DNA of 64,000 bases, from NCBI RefSeq assembly GCF_000972845.2, contig NC_040018.1, positions 1,283,632 to 1,347,631 of the forward strand, read 5' to 3'. Positions 27,401-38,727 of this stretch are shown here, one piece after another. This DNA is from Larimichthys crocea. Its lineage: Eukaryota; Chordata; Actinopteri; Sciaenidae. The stretch's first letter is position 1, and each line of letters begins with the position of its first letter. Position numbers and translations under genes: made by a program. Below the pieces are notes generated by a model that did not search any database, was not told where the DNA came from, and saw only the letters and a program-made list of their open reading frames with translations.

Positions 27401-30400
27401 AAGAACTAACCAAACCCAAGCAGCTGTCTCTGCCTTGTAATTGGTACCAAACTGGAGAGTTCCTTCAGAAATCACCAGCCTGTAAAATAAAACTTTATCA
27501 TTGTTAGTTTGAAACGCTGATTCAAAACATTGTCGTGTAATGACAGGCATGTGTTTCGTAGCAGTGCGTCAAACTTACATCATGTATTATTAAACTTGTC
27601 CAGGTTGAGATTGTGTTCGGTGGAAGTGTGTCACTGTAGCGAAAAACAGCCGAGGACTGCAAAACGCTGCGGTGCAAGTCAGTCCACATTTGGTGGAGAA
27701 CAGCATACTCGAACCAAGCCATGCATATGAAAGGGAACAGTGATGCATACTAAATAAACATCACAACCTCTCCGACCTTATTGATAAGACAGTAACACAC
27801 ATATGAAAAGATAACAAAGTGCACAGCGGTGTAAATCACAGTCACAGCTCTTGAGACTTTTCCCACTCATTTCTTTTTTATGGTCTAAATATCTCTTGAC
27901 AGTGTGATGTACATCACAGCTAATTAAATAGTCATGACTGGAAGGATTCTGAAGCATTATGTGTCATGTCAGTGGGCACAAGCCTCGGCATTTCAGCACT
28001 AACCTGTCTAAATTTTTCTTCCCATTAATAACTCTCCCCTCTCCCTTCTCTCTCTCTCTTTCTGTCTTTCCTGTCTGGCAGCAACACCAACGCCAAGAAG
28101 TGGGAAACAGAGCTGCAGACTTTAAGAGAAAATAATGCCAGGCTGGTGGACGCACTGCAGGAGTCCTCGGCTAATGTTGAGAGCTGGAAGAAGCAACTCA
28201 GTGTCTGCAAGGAGGAGAGTGACACGCTCAGGGAAAAGGTAATACCGTCACGCACTCCTACAGGGAACTTAACAATGTACAAAAACCATCAATCCAGCTG
28301 GCAAGAAAGGTCAGCGGTTGAAATTCTGTTACCTCGTCTGTAAAAGAAGGAAAACGGCTCCACAAACCATCACAAAATGAACATATTCCGTTTTGTTAAT
28401 CTGTTATGGCTTTTTCAGTTTCTCCACACTGAGTGAGCAAAGTACAGTACTTTTTTATTAGCTTCTGTGTTGCCTGCACCAGAGTCCACTATAAATAGAA
28501 TCATTTTAGTTTCATAATCAATGTGGGCTCTCACTGCAGCTGGGCCGGTGTTGCAAAAATGTTTTATAACATGCCGCAAGTTTATTTGTAACTACTAGTG
28601 CCAGTTTTCAAGATGACACCACTTCTAATATTCCCACCGATACAAATTAACAGAACAGGTGTATGATGGGTAAACAAACCACAAACTTGTTGATGCTTCT
28701 CACACTAAAAAACATCTTCTGTCGTAGATTGCAGAACTAGAAGCTCAGTGTAAAGAAGCCGATCAGGAGAAGCAGAAGAACGCCCAACTGAGCGTACGAG
28801 TGCGGGAGCTGGAGACTGAGCTACACGACAAAGAGCAGGTGAGACGACTGCATTAACTTTAGTCTTGAAACAATGAGGCCACTGTTGAGAGCTGAGTCTC
28901 TAAAACAATCCTTTTTTTTTTTTTAACTTGAAGGTTTATGGTTCACTCAATGCCCTTCATCCTTTCTAACATCAAAGAAATCACAGTTTTCAGGCCAGCA
29001 CTCCACCCCTTTACAGATCTACTTTCTCTTCCTCATTCCAACATTTCAGTGTGTCTCCTTACAGTACACCAGCCCTTCGCCTCTTGTTCTTTCACAGTAC
29101 CACTCCTCTCCCTCAGGAGGTGATTATACCTCAGCAGGAAATGATAGGTTTCGTCTTGGATTTAGTATAGATCTGTTATTTTTTCACCTATGCAGCTAAA
29201 GCCAAGCATTTTATACTGCCCTTTGTTTTACAAATTAACAGTTTTTTGGTACTATTTAACTCCACTGTGAAAAATGGTCAGACAAAGGGAAGGTGGAAAA
29301 TCCGTCCGTCTTTAATCAGAGCAGCAGGGAATTTTGGCACAGATACCATTCGCGCCTTATCTACTGCATCAATCATCCATAATCCAAACTAGCTGACTGT
29401 CAGCTCAGCGGAGCTCAATGGTGCTGTTATTCCTAATGAGGATGAACCCTGTGCGTCCACAAAGTCTTTTGACCTTTGCTTGTTGCTTGTTAAATGTTCT
29501 GTCTGCAGACAAATGATTAGCACTGACTACTGACAAGCTCTGACAGTCTCATTGGCCAGTAGAAATCTGTATATATTTCGGTTTCAGTGGCAGAAGGCAG
29601 TATTTCAGCATTTATTTCTGTTCACTTTGGCTTTTCAAGTGTGTCGTGGATACTTGGCCAAGTTCTTGAAGATCTTTTTTTTTAACAGTTTGATCGCCAA
29701 AAAAGTAAAGTGACCAACTGCTTTCTGTTGGTGTTTGGAGCAGTGTGTATACCTGGACACTGCAATAGTTAGGACACTGTTTAGTCTGTCCTGGAGTTTT
29801 AAATCTATGAAATTAAAAAAATCTGCAGTATGTCTTATTAACAGCTTTAAATATTAAACATCAGAAAATCACATTTGAGAACCTGGAACCATCAAACGTG
29901 TGGCATTTTTTTGCAATAATCAATAGTCTTCTGTCGATTGAATGATTGTGGAAGCTTTAGTTGGAAAAAATCATAACACAAAGATATTCAGTTAAAGACG
30001 AGCAGTACGTCCACACATTTCAGAAGCAGTAACAAGCAAATGTTTGATACTTTTGCTTGATAAATGACTTAAATGATTAATCATTCCTCAGTTTATTTTC
30101 TGGTGATTGTCGTTTAGTTTGACTTTAACGCTGATTATTACAGAGTTGCAAAGTAATGACATTTATCGCTGTGCTGTGTAAAGACATTTCAAATTCCCTG
30201 AGGTAAACAGTGTGTCTGGGATATTCGAGTTTAGCACCTGGCAGCCCGAGTATTAATAGAACATATAAATCTTTCCTTCGAGAGCGGTATATGTTACACA
30301 ACAAAAGCGAGGAAGTAGTTCAAAGAGCTGGAGCTGTTTTTTTTAAAGGAGTATAAGAAAAGAAACACGTCCTTTGGGGGCTTCAGCATTTCCATAGTCC

Positions 30401-33034
30401 TGTGCATCAGCCATATTGCTCTGACCGCTGACCGAAGGGGCAGAAGAAGTCTCATTGTTTGCAGAGCTCTAACGGCCCACAGAGGCTCATTCACCGAGTG
30501 ACTCACTCCCTTCCAGAAATGCGCACGCTTAACTCTTCCAATTAAAAAAACGTGCCTATGAATTATTAAGCATTCACCATGCTGTTGACCCCAGCTGCCG
30601 GCCAGCCATGAACTAACAGAACAAAGCTGCTGCAGGTGATGACGGAGACCCGGCCAATTATTACCTGATGTGGAAGTTCTCGAGGCGATAACAGATGATA
30701 TGAAAGTGTATGAGGCGTTTGCTTCAGAGCTGCTACGGATGAAAAAATTCCGAATAATTATAGACGTCTAATTGAGAAGAAAACAAACATTCATGCTCAT
30801 CTGTAATTATCTGCTTTGTGTCACTGCCACAGCATCCCAATTACCTGTGACATCTTCAGAACAAATTTAAATGCCCCCGGGGTCACGGCTGTTGGTACCG
30901 TCTGAAAAGTGTCTGCAGCACAGAAAAAAGCTGTCATCAGGCATCAATTTGTACTTCTCTTTACTTACTCTTTGATCAGATGATTAAAATAATAATTTTG
31001 TGTTTTATTTAGGCAAACATGAATCCACGTTTGCAGGAAGTCCTTGCTGCTGGTCAAGAAATAGTCCAGCACATGACCCTTCATAAAAATCGTTCTTACA
31101 CTTTAGCTTTTGTACAGATTGAAGCTGACTAATTAACATATTATATCTTGTTTGTAGGTAGATTTTGTTACCTTTTTATTAGTGCTTAACTGTTTTCTGT
31201 TGTGTGTTTCATTTTGTTTTTGTCCCCAGGAGCTGGAGAACCTGAGGAAGCAGGCAGAGATAATCCCTCAGCTCATGGCAGAGTGTGAGAGCATCACCAC
31301 AAAACTGCAGGTACGTTTAAAAGCCCCCACATTTTTCTCAGGGTTAGGGTACACAGCAGAGTATAAAAACAGCAGAGCTTGCACAGACCCCGAGCTTACA
31401 CGCAAGGACACAATGTCTGGTACAGCGAGGTAACACACATGCTCTGAGGCGTAAGGAGCGCTTTCAGACGGAGGTAAAGAAGAAGAGTTCTTATTCACCA
31501 TTCTGCCCGAGGGCTGGTGACACAACGTTCCTATCACGTGTCTCGCTAACGCACATTGTGGTTACTGTATCTATTAATAAAGGTCCATCCCCAGTACAGC
31601 AGTGTGGATTATTGCCTCCTTTTGAAAAGGTTTCCTCGTCCTCACCAGAGGAACAGAGATAATACATCTCTGTCACGGCTTATTAGTTTCCCAGCGTTGC
31701 AGATTTGATCGGTTTTGCTGACTGCAACATCAGCTGAAGTCGTTTGAGAGTTCTGCTGAGAGCTTCAATGACAAACTCTTTCCATAGGTGTGTTTGCGTG
31801 ACGTTAAGTTGGGTGTGGGAATCTGCTGTTGCCAAAAACAATACAGATTAACGTCTGTCACACCCCCCCTTCTTTTGTACCAAAGAGCACCTGTTCTTCA
31901 AAACCAATCCCTCATTGAGTAACATCAGACTTCTGGTTTCTGCAAAACCAGAAGTGCCAGGCTTGGTGAATGACTGTACACCCCGTGAGTGCCAAGTCTG
32001 ACATGAGCTGCATTGATAGTGACGCTCATCTCGCCCTGTTCAGACTGACTCAGAGCAGGATTTTTATCATCCAAGCTGTCATGCATGTGCTGCCTTTCAT
32101 GCCAGGCAGGGAGGAGGATAAAACCAACAGTGGCATGCCTGAAGTTTTTGTGTTTCACAAAGCTCGACTGCCTGGTTTGTTTCTGCAACAACCAGCTGGA
32201 TGAATGACAGTGACAACAGAACCGGCTGAAGCAGGAGTTTATCTAAGCAGCCATCCAAACTGAGGAGAAGCATAGACAATTGGATTTCTCGAATACCTCA
32301 GTCTATCCACAAGTCTCTAAATGAAAACTCAGCCGCCGTTAATTCAAGTCAAAAGTTCAAGACTAATGTGAAATAGCGGAAAATGACTTTCCTGCTGCAG
32401 ATATTAACCTGCTTAAAAATGACTCCACTTCTGCTGTGTTTGTGGTCACTGCTCCCCTCTATTTAAAGACGACACCCCACGTGGAGGTCAGGTTTCAGGA
32501 GTCAGCTGGAGGATACAGTCATGTAGACGCAACACCCATTTAGAACTCCTATTTTAAACCCCTCCCTTCAATGGTATCCTCGGCATTAATGTGTCACTCG
32601 TGTCGCCTCCCAGTCTGAAAGACTTGCTTTCTACTCCCATTCTCCCACAAAGATGTATGTTTACTTTCTGTAATGATACTTTTCTGTCCTGATGATGTAA
32701 ATAAGTTAATGTTGCTTTTTATCTATTTTTTCTGCTAGAACACACCTGTACTGCTACATCAAATGGCATCCGTCTTAAGAAATATCTTTTATTTGCCTCT
32801 ATCCACCATTTGCTGTAATCTACCACTGTTCTCTTTTTCCCGCAGGCTGCAGAGATGAAGAACAGCGACCTGGAGGGGAGGATAGGGAGTCTCCAGGTGG
32901 ACATAGACGACAGTCGACAAAAGCAGGGCAACATGAAGGGCGAGCTGAAGAAGTTCATGGATGTTCTGGATGGGAAGATAGACGAGCTGCATGAGTTCAG
33001 GCAGGGGCTCTCTAAGCTAGGTGCTGATAACTGA
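4651..33034 (+). CDS. homer2: Homer scaffold protein 2
   Basis: Homer proteins link group I metabotropic glutamate receptors, IP3/ryanodine receptors and Shank at the postsynaptic density and in muscle. Nine coding exons join in frame to 354 residues, the length of human HOMER2b: 4651-4655 (only ATGGG), 14579-14735, 23876-24007, 24281-24373, 25128-25267, 28082-28238, 28728-28838, 31230-31310, 32846-33034. Residues 1 to about 111 form the EVH1 domain ([51 protein letters not shown]), which binds PPxxF ligands. A linker with ESGRETPS and INGTDDEK follows. Residues about 185-354 are a coiled coil ending [30 protein letters not shown] and the LGADN end (human LGTDN) mark Homer2 rather than Homer1 or Homer3. 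Introns 1 and 2 exceed 9 kb. The first AATAAA after the stop is near 33141; the 3' UTR may run further. Confidence 0.95.
5820..6345. mobile_element. hAT-like MITE, degraded
   Basis: It begins TAGGGTCGCAACTAATGATT and contains GTCAGGAAATGGTAAGAAATG and a block reading TGATGTCCTCAAATGGCTTG followed by TTTTGTCTGAC. These fit, from memory, an abundant fish non-autonomous element of the form 'agggctgcaactaacgatta ... gtcagaaaatggtgaaaaatg ... cctcaaatgtcttgttttgtc'. The far end near 6320-6345 is too decayed to set exactly. Confidence 0.55.
7733..8150. mobile_element. Dispersed fish repeat, interrupted by a short MITE
   Basis: The blocks CCCCATGTTAAAATGTCCAAC, TTTGATTGACAGGTAGGTG and ACAGATGGCTTGTTTGAGCA are shared with 39000-39300 in the whamm region, so this is a dispersed repeat rather than conserved gene sequence. 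A separate ~150-bp element with inverted ends sits inside it at about 7836-7987. Confidence 0.65.
7836..7987. mobile_element. Short MITE with terminal inverted repeats, nested
   Basis: The left end reads AAAGGTCCAGTGTGTAGGAT and the right end TCTTACACACTGGACCTTGA; the two are inverted copies with a few mismatches. The interior is AT-rich and non-coding. The surrounding repeat has a relative at about 39 kb without this insert, which supports a nested insertion. Confidence 0.7.
8312..8420. mobile_element. hAT-type element end, fragment
   Basis: CAGTGGTTCCTAACATGGGG followed by GTTGCGACCCCC is the typical terminal motif of hAT/Charlie-like non-autonomous transposons. The other end was not located. 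A stretch near 8485-8510 (GATTCATCGACTAATTG) looks like part of the 5820 MITE family. Confidence 0.5.
13242..13272. repeat. (GT)n microsatellite
   Basis: About 15 consecutive GT units within homer2 intron 1, ending in GTACGAGTG. Confidence 0.9.
19095..19302 (-). mobile_element. tRNA-derived SINE
   Basis: Read on the minus strand, the head begins GGGGCGGCATTTAGCTTAG. It holds an A-box-like TAGCTTAGTTGG (about 19280-19291) and a B-box-like GGTTTGAATCCGACC (about 19212-19226), the two internal RNA polymerase III promoter elements of a tRNA. An unrelated body follows, ending in AATAAAGCTTG and an (AAAT)n tail at 19095-19115. The tRNA-like part does not fold into an intact tRNA, so SINE is preferred over a tRNA gene. 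Confidence 0.75.
20790..21640 (+). pseudogene. Decayed L2/CR1-type LINE reverse transcriptase remnant
   Basis: Fragments of the conserved frame survive in two overlapping frames: [14 protein letters not shown] (the YxDDTQLY catalytic block with YADD changed to YVDD), then [12 protein letters not shown], then [17 protein letters not shown] (the usual xLDYCNSL block), then [15 protein letters not shown] (from LHWLPV). Frameshifts separate them, so the protein is dead. The element ends at about 21615-21640 with AATAAAGTTTACTTACTTA, a typical LINE tail with short terminal repeats. Confidence 0.8.
21930..21995 (+). mobile_element. LINE 3' tail fragment
   Basis: The segment ends CATTAAAGTTTCATCTTATCTT, the usual 3' end of fish L2-type LINEs with a short tandem tail. 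It sits about 300 bp after the 20790-21640 remnant but has a different tail, so it comes from a separate insertion. Confidence 0.55.
24449..24499 (+). other. homer2: Candidate alternative terminal coding exon of homer2 (EVH1-only isoform)
   Basis: Coding exon 4 (24281-24373) ends in phase 0 at GTAAATTATA. Only 75 nt later a pyrimidine-rich tract ends CTCCTCTACAG, and the sequence after it reads in phase: [16 protein letters not shown] then TAA. The 75-nt interval has a proper donor, a pyrimidine tract and plausible branch-point sequences, and is a common intron length in fish. The product would have 129 residues of EVH1 and linker plus 16 new residues, with no coiled coil. An AATAAA lies near 24722. 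Supported only by splice-site quality and frame. Confidence 0.45.
25128..25160 (+). other. homer2: Alternatively spliced 33-nt start of homer2 exon 5 (Homer2a/2b switch)
   Basis: The first 33 nt of coding exon 5 encode [11 protein letters not shown] and end in AACCAG, which can itself serve as a 3' splice site. Using it removes 11 residues in frame. This is the same place and size as the difference recalled between mammalian Homer2b (354 aa) and Homer2a (343 aa; human segment [11 protein letters not shown]), so both forms are probably made here. Confidence 0.65.
25268..32845. other. homer2: homer2 introns 5-8, repeats only
   Basis: Four introns separate exons 28082-28238, 28728-28838, 31230-31310 and 32846-33034. 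A 50-bp tandem repeat lies at 27122-27230. AT-rich MITE-like debris of the 5820 family, in the other orientation, is suspected near 29810-30130. Nothing else with a recognisable signature was found. Reading through the exon 5 donor meets an immediate TGA. Confidence 0.6.
27122..27230. repeat. 50-bp tandem repeat, a little over 2 copies
   Basis: The unit begins AAGAATGATTTCTATTTTTA and ends GTGCACATGAATTT. It occurs at 27122-27171 and 27172-27221 with one difference (ATGTGC versus ATTTGC), followed by the start of a third copy. Confidence 0.85.
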
Positions 33035-35245
33035 GAAAAGTGGCACTGAGTTGAAAAGGGTCAGAGGTCAGGTACTTCAGGGCAGAAACTATGTGGCACC
33101 TACTCCCCCAAAGGTGATGTCCACTCAGCTTTGGCTTCTAATAAACACTACCATGCGAGAAAGAGATTTTTTTTTTTTTTTTTTTTGGAGAGGGAGAGAG
33201 AGACTGGCAGGAGGAAGGCCAGCATGCTCCACCAAACGGCTCCATTGTATGCTGGCATTCTGAAACTAAATCAAGAGTCACACTTTGAGCTTACTCATCC
33301 GTTTCTGTGGGGGGGGGGCTTTTAAAAAGCTGGTGGTGGGTTCTTAGATTCTGTCCATCTGTCTTTTTTTTTTTTTTTCCTCAAGGCTGCAGTGCTTCTT
33401 CACAGGCAGTCCGAGTTTAGAGTAGAAGAGGGGACTTAAAAGGGCTAAATATCGAATAACACACAAAGACAATGCTGTTCACCATCACTCAAGTAATAAT
33501 TGGTGTTTATCCTTGTGGCCCCCCTCCAGAGAATTAGACACGAAATCTTTCTACAGACTGTCCTTGCTGTTGCCTCCCGTCTATCTCAGGTGTGTTAGAA
33601 GACAGTTTGTACTCATTAGATTATATGCACATATATATATATGACAAATGGCCGTGACACAAAGTGCCTCCAGGTGAGTTTAAAATCCACCTGGCAAGGA
33701 GAACTGGCCAAGTGATGACCATCACCATAATAATAACTTCTTTCATTTTTTTGTTTTTTTTGTGAGAAACCCTGATGAAACATCCTCTCTAATAAGATAA
33801 GAAAAACACAAGCAGGTGAGCTCATCCCGAGGATGTGAATGTGGTGACAAACTAAAAAAAAAACAAAAAAACTCTGAGAAGGGACCACAGAAGGAATTCA
33901 TCAACTCTCTTGTGGGTGTTTTTTTTGTGTGTGTTTGTTTTCCCAGTAAACACACGGTTGAATTATATTTTCATAAAGAAGGAAAACTTCCTCGTCTCAG
34001 GAGCTTTCCTTCACAAACATCCAGATGTAATAATAGGAACCCCATTTTGCCATGAGTATAGTGTAGTGTTCAAAGGATTTGTGTGTGTGTGTGTGCAATA
34101 GTATTGTTTTCCATTTGTAGAACGAAGACCTATGTCTCCGAGGCTGTTGATGTGCTTCCTATACGTTGGTTTTTGTTATGGTGGTGGTTATTTTTGGGTG
34201 AGGGGACTTGGTGCTGCTCGATGGGTGAATACTCCACTGAAAACGTTTAGACAGGCACGGGCCTTTTCACCACAACCCCTGTCAGATATTTGTTTTTTTG
34301 TTTTACATATTTATTTATTTTTGGTGCCTCTCTACAACTAGTGTTTCTAGAACAAACAAAGTAAATTATCCTTAACCTAATGTCTCTATAGATGTACAAT
34401 AATATATAAAAATATACCAAATTGTTGGATTTGCAGGTTTTGTTTGCAGGATCTTGGAACGATACATTTGAAATCAAAGGCAGATGTTGTAGTGACATAT
34501 TTACTATGATGTTATAATAAGTCTTTATTTTTTCATCACTGTTTTGATCTTATAAGATTGAGATTATCTATGAAGGGACTTTTTTTTTTTTTTGGCTTCT
34601 GTCTGTTTAGCCCTACTGAACCTGGATAACACAAACCTACGATCCTTCCTTTTGAACCAATGCCTCTTGTGCACTTTTGTGACTCCTGTTCAATATTGTA
34701 CAAATAGAACTGACAATTGTTAAAATTTAGTTTAATTACAGCGCTGAGTTGTTGTTGTCTTCTTTTCAGTTCAAGGCATTTTTGGTAAGAGCTCAATGGA
34801 GAGGAGGAACGGAGGTCCCCACTTAGTCACAAATCAGTACTGTGGGTTGCGTGTTAAAAACTAACTACTGTTAAAGCTTACAAATATGCTGACACTGTGA
34901 AAGTCTCGAGGCGTTTTTGCTGGATGAGAAGCAAAGAGATGGAGGTGGAATGAACCTACAGTGCCAGAGCCGCATCCCATCGAGGCATCGAGTACAGAAG
35001 CTCCGCCACCGCACGTCTTTTTTCCCCTCTGATGTCGATTTACATAGCACTAAATATAGCTGTAATCCGAACAGAGACACACACACATAACCAAAGCAAA
35101 ACAAGTGGGATTTAATCACAATCCATGACACGCATCAATTTCTCTGAGATCAAAACAAATAAAGCAAGAAAACACACGAGCTCGTTTGAGAGATGGGAAA
35201 AACTCCAGTACTGAGGAAATAACTGCAGGGATGGATCAGAGAGAT

Positions 35246-35259
35246 GTTGCCTTGGCAAC
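35246..35259. promoter_or_regulatory. RFX X-box motif
   Basis: GTTGCCTTGGCAAC is a perfect inverted repeat of the RFX half-site with a 2-nt centre. RFX factors bind such X-boxes. It lies beyond the homer2 3' end, so a target gene cannot be named. Confidence 0.4.
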
Positions 35260-37081
35260 TCAATCCCACTTGCTCCTTTTGTGTAAATAATTGTGTGGAT
35301 GATTGACAGTGAGAAGTATAGATCCATGTAACCTTCCAACAATTAGTTTTTTTAATTACACGAGAGTCTGTCTTTCTCAGCCAATGAGGCTCTTGGACGT
35401 TGATCTCCCCGATGGCCTTTTTTCATTTTCATGTTTCATGAAAATGAATCAACATGCAGAATAACACTTCAATTTAGTGCTGAAATTATTAGTTAATTGA
35501 CCAATTCCAAAGCCAGTTAGTGGAAAATTAAGCATTATCGGACCACAGCAAACTTATTATCACCACTAATTGATTGTGTCGATTATATTTTGATTAATCA
35601 CTTAATTGTTTATAGAATCGTGAGCCTAATGTGTATTGAAATGGCTTCTTTTGTCCAACAGTGCAGAATCCAAAGATATTTGATTTTTTTTAATGATAAA
35701 AACAGAGAAAAGCAGCAAATGAACACAGATGAGATGTTTGGCATTTCTGCTCAATAAAATGACTGTAACGAATGATTTTAATTATTCAATTGTTGATTAA
35801 TTTTGAGTACATTTTCTGGTGCCAGTGTCTCTCCATTTCATATTGTAAACTGGGAGATCCTGATCAGCATTTTTCAGAAATTTGTAACATTTTATGGACA
35901 AATCTACGTTCGTAAACTAATGGTACGTACAACGAAATACAACATTTTAAAATAAAGTGAGATTGCAGGAATGTAATTGAAGTTCTGCAATTTCTGTAAT
36001 ATTTGGTTTCAATATCAGCCTGATACATTGTCACAAGAGAGTTCATTGCAGACATCTACATTCAGACCGACTACATGAAAGTACACATCAGCAGTTCCCC
36101 TTTTCCACTAAATGATCTCTGGTTCTTGAATCAGTTCTGTTCAGGATTCAACATCAGTCAACAGTAAAATCATCTTATTAGGAATAAACCTGCCTCCTGA
36201 CTGAACTGTCTGCCTTGCGCTGCTGCATTTTAACGGTTGTACTTGGAGAGCCGAACGTTTTCTGAGGCGGTACAGGGTGTGAAAAGTTTGAGAAACGATG
36301 ATGTAGATTCATGGATAATAAAAAATAATCACCAGCTTCAGTCAAATATCTTTTGGAGGGGTTGTCTTGACTCTTGTTTGTCTGTAGGGTCTGCAGCTTA
36401 TCTTGCTTCTCGTCACTTTTAAGACTTTTTAGCCACACTAGCAGCATGACCACTTTGTTCCAACTATTGGATCAATCATCATGACATTTTGTACAGATGT
36501 TCATCACACAGGGACAAATCCTAAAGACTTTTCCTCTAGTGCCGGCTGCAGGTCAGACTTTTTTAATCGGTCCTGTATATGACCAAATATCTGCACTGAC
36601 ACTAGCTTCAACTTGCTTAACTATGATAGTAAACATCATTGTGAGCATGTTGATGTGTTAGAACATGTCATGTAAATTCACCTGGTAGAGTGTGCGCACC
36701 ATGTACAGAGGTTAAAAAGAACATGTCATGTCTGGACACCTTTTATTGATTAAATTATCATTTAAATGAATAAAATAAGTGAAACTTTAATCAATAATTT
36801 AATAATAATTTAATTCTTCCTCACTCGTTGCCTTATCAGTTATCAATCACACTCAAATCGATTAGAGTCGCAGTGAATGCTCTCTTTTCCTCTCTCTGTG
36901 TCCCCCCCCCCCTCATCGCTGTCTCTTTAACTCTCTCAGGAAGGCTCATTGTGTGACTGATGAGTGGGCGAGTTGGTGAAACATCATTAAGAGACTATGC
37001 TGCTCTGTACATGTGTCTGAGAGGGAGAGAGAGGCAGGGAGGGGGCGATGGCACTGCAGGCCACTACCACTGAGACTTCCT

Positions 37082-37095
37082 GTTGCCATGGTAAC
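37082..37095. promoter_or_regulatory. RFX X-box motif
   Basis: GTTGCCATGGTAAC fits the RFX consensus GTNRCC(N)RGYAAC with a 2-nt centre. It sits in a GC-richer stretch between the convergent 3' ends of homer2 and whamm. Confidence 0.4.
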
Positions 37096-38692
37096 AGGCT
37101 CCGGAATTTCATGTTGACGCTCGATCGGCGGGTTTCGTCTAAATAACCCGCCGTGTGTGTCTCTCCCCCCCCCCACCACCACCACCCCTAAGGTGCATGA
37201 CCCATCTTCCGCTTGAATCACCTGGATGATATCGATAAATTACACACCGAAACGCCGAGCGGTGGATGGAGGGTGGCCGCTGCAGACGAGATGATGCTCA
37301 AGAGCAGCCGTAACTATCCTCTGCTAAGTACGCAGAGCTGAGCAAACCCAATAACAACTGGCTGGGGATGTCTGAGCTGTCACTGCAGGAGAGAGATGTG
37401 TGAGAGCGACGGCTGCCAGCATGGATATTACAATATGACTCATCATCATGTGGGCTACAGATCCGCCGAAGCACACTCACCGGGGTTCACCGGCACAGGC
37501 TGATAAGACACCTCTGATGTGACTCATTTGAAGAGCAGGAGTTTGCAGCTAACCGATGGGAGATCAGGGAGCACCACAGAGAAACTAAGCTCTCACAAAC
37601 AATGCGAACAATTCATGTTTATGATCTAACGTGTCTCCTTTTATTCATAAAACACAGCAGTACAAGTGTGTTTAAACCTCAGCCATCATCAGCCCGTCTG
37701 TAACACACTGAGATATCTTTAAACTCTTCCGCAAACCGTTTGCGAACGCCGTTTGCCATACAGTGATGTTTTGTTTGTACATAATACATGACAGCCTTTT
37801 ATTGGAGGTTCAGGTAAGTCGCTTTGTGTCACAGATTCAAAAGGCCATAAGTGCAGTCAGAAAGCTTCTCTGAGGATTCAACCATGATTATAGACAAAGC
37901 TGCGCACGGTAATGAGCAATGTTATAATTAAAAAAGGGAGTTGGTTATTAGAACAAATGAATCTCACATTTGTCACTTCATTCGTCATGGCATCATAGAG
38001 GAAGAAAGAACAGATCATGTATAAATTGCACCCGAATTAAAACACATTTGTGACACAAACAGAAAAAAAAACAGACAGTAAAAGTGCTTCAAACAGCCTG
38101 TAACACAAACAATGACGCAGACTTTAGACATGTAGGCTGTAAATAATTAACACTTCTTCAACTCAGGACATGACTCTTCCTTTGTTAAGTGACAAAAACT
38201 ACAAAACACAGTTTGCTTTAGCCCTTGTCGGGGTAAAAAAAAAAAAGAATTACTGATTTAAATTTACATTCAAAATAAAACAAGTCAGCCGAGCTTACAC
38301 TCAAAGTCGGAAGATTAGTTTGTGGTGTAGTGTAGTCATGTCAGCCTGCAGCACAAGTGTCCCCATTCAATCATTTACACGCATACTACAGTACTACTGC
38401 TCGGTTTTTCCTCTTACTGAGCACTGAGCGCAATGTCTGCTACACTCAGTTTGGGATTTCTGCAAACAAACCGCTCTGGAGCGTTGGGATCTGAGCAGTT
38501 TTGGATGTATCTCAGAGCTATTTTGTAAAGACAAAAAAAGATTTACTGTTCGACGACTTCATCGCACTGCAAGTGTTCATTTCAAGTCCCGTTCTTGTCG
38601 AATGGCTTTGCGGTGAAAATTTGGCAGCAACATAAACTGTAGCTCAGAAAAATGAAGAAGTTTAATGGAAGAGATCAGCTTCATCGGTATGT

Positions 38693-38720
38693 ATGTATGT
38701 ATGTATGTGTGTATGTATGG
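38693..38720. repeat. (TATG)n microsatellite next to the whamm stop codon
   Basis: About seven imperfect TATG/TGTG units lie a few bases beyond the whamm TGA (38728-38730), within its 3' UTR. Confidence 0.85.
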
Positions 38721-38727
38721 CGTGTTC

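Larger units (their letters stand above)
33035..38727. other. Convergent 3' region of homer2 and whamm
   Basis: No coding exon is supported. The left part is homer2 3' UTR, with AATAAA near 33141, 35157, 35754 and 35950. The right part is whamm 3' UTR on the minus strand, with a minus-strand AATAAA near 37641. A MITE-like AT-rich segment lies near 35475-35830, T-runs near 33167-33186 and 33364-33378, a C-run near 36902 and CACC repeats near 37168-37188. Two palindromic RFX-type X-boxes occur at 35246-35259 and 37082-37095. Confidence 0.6.
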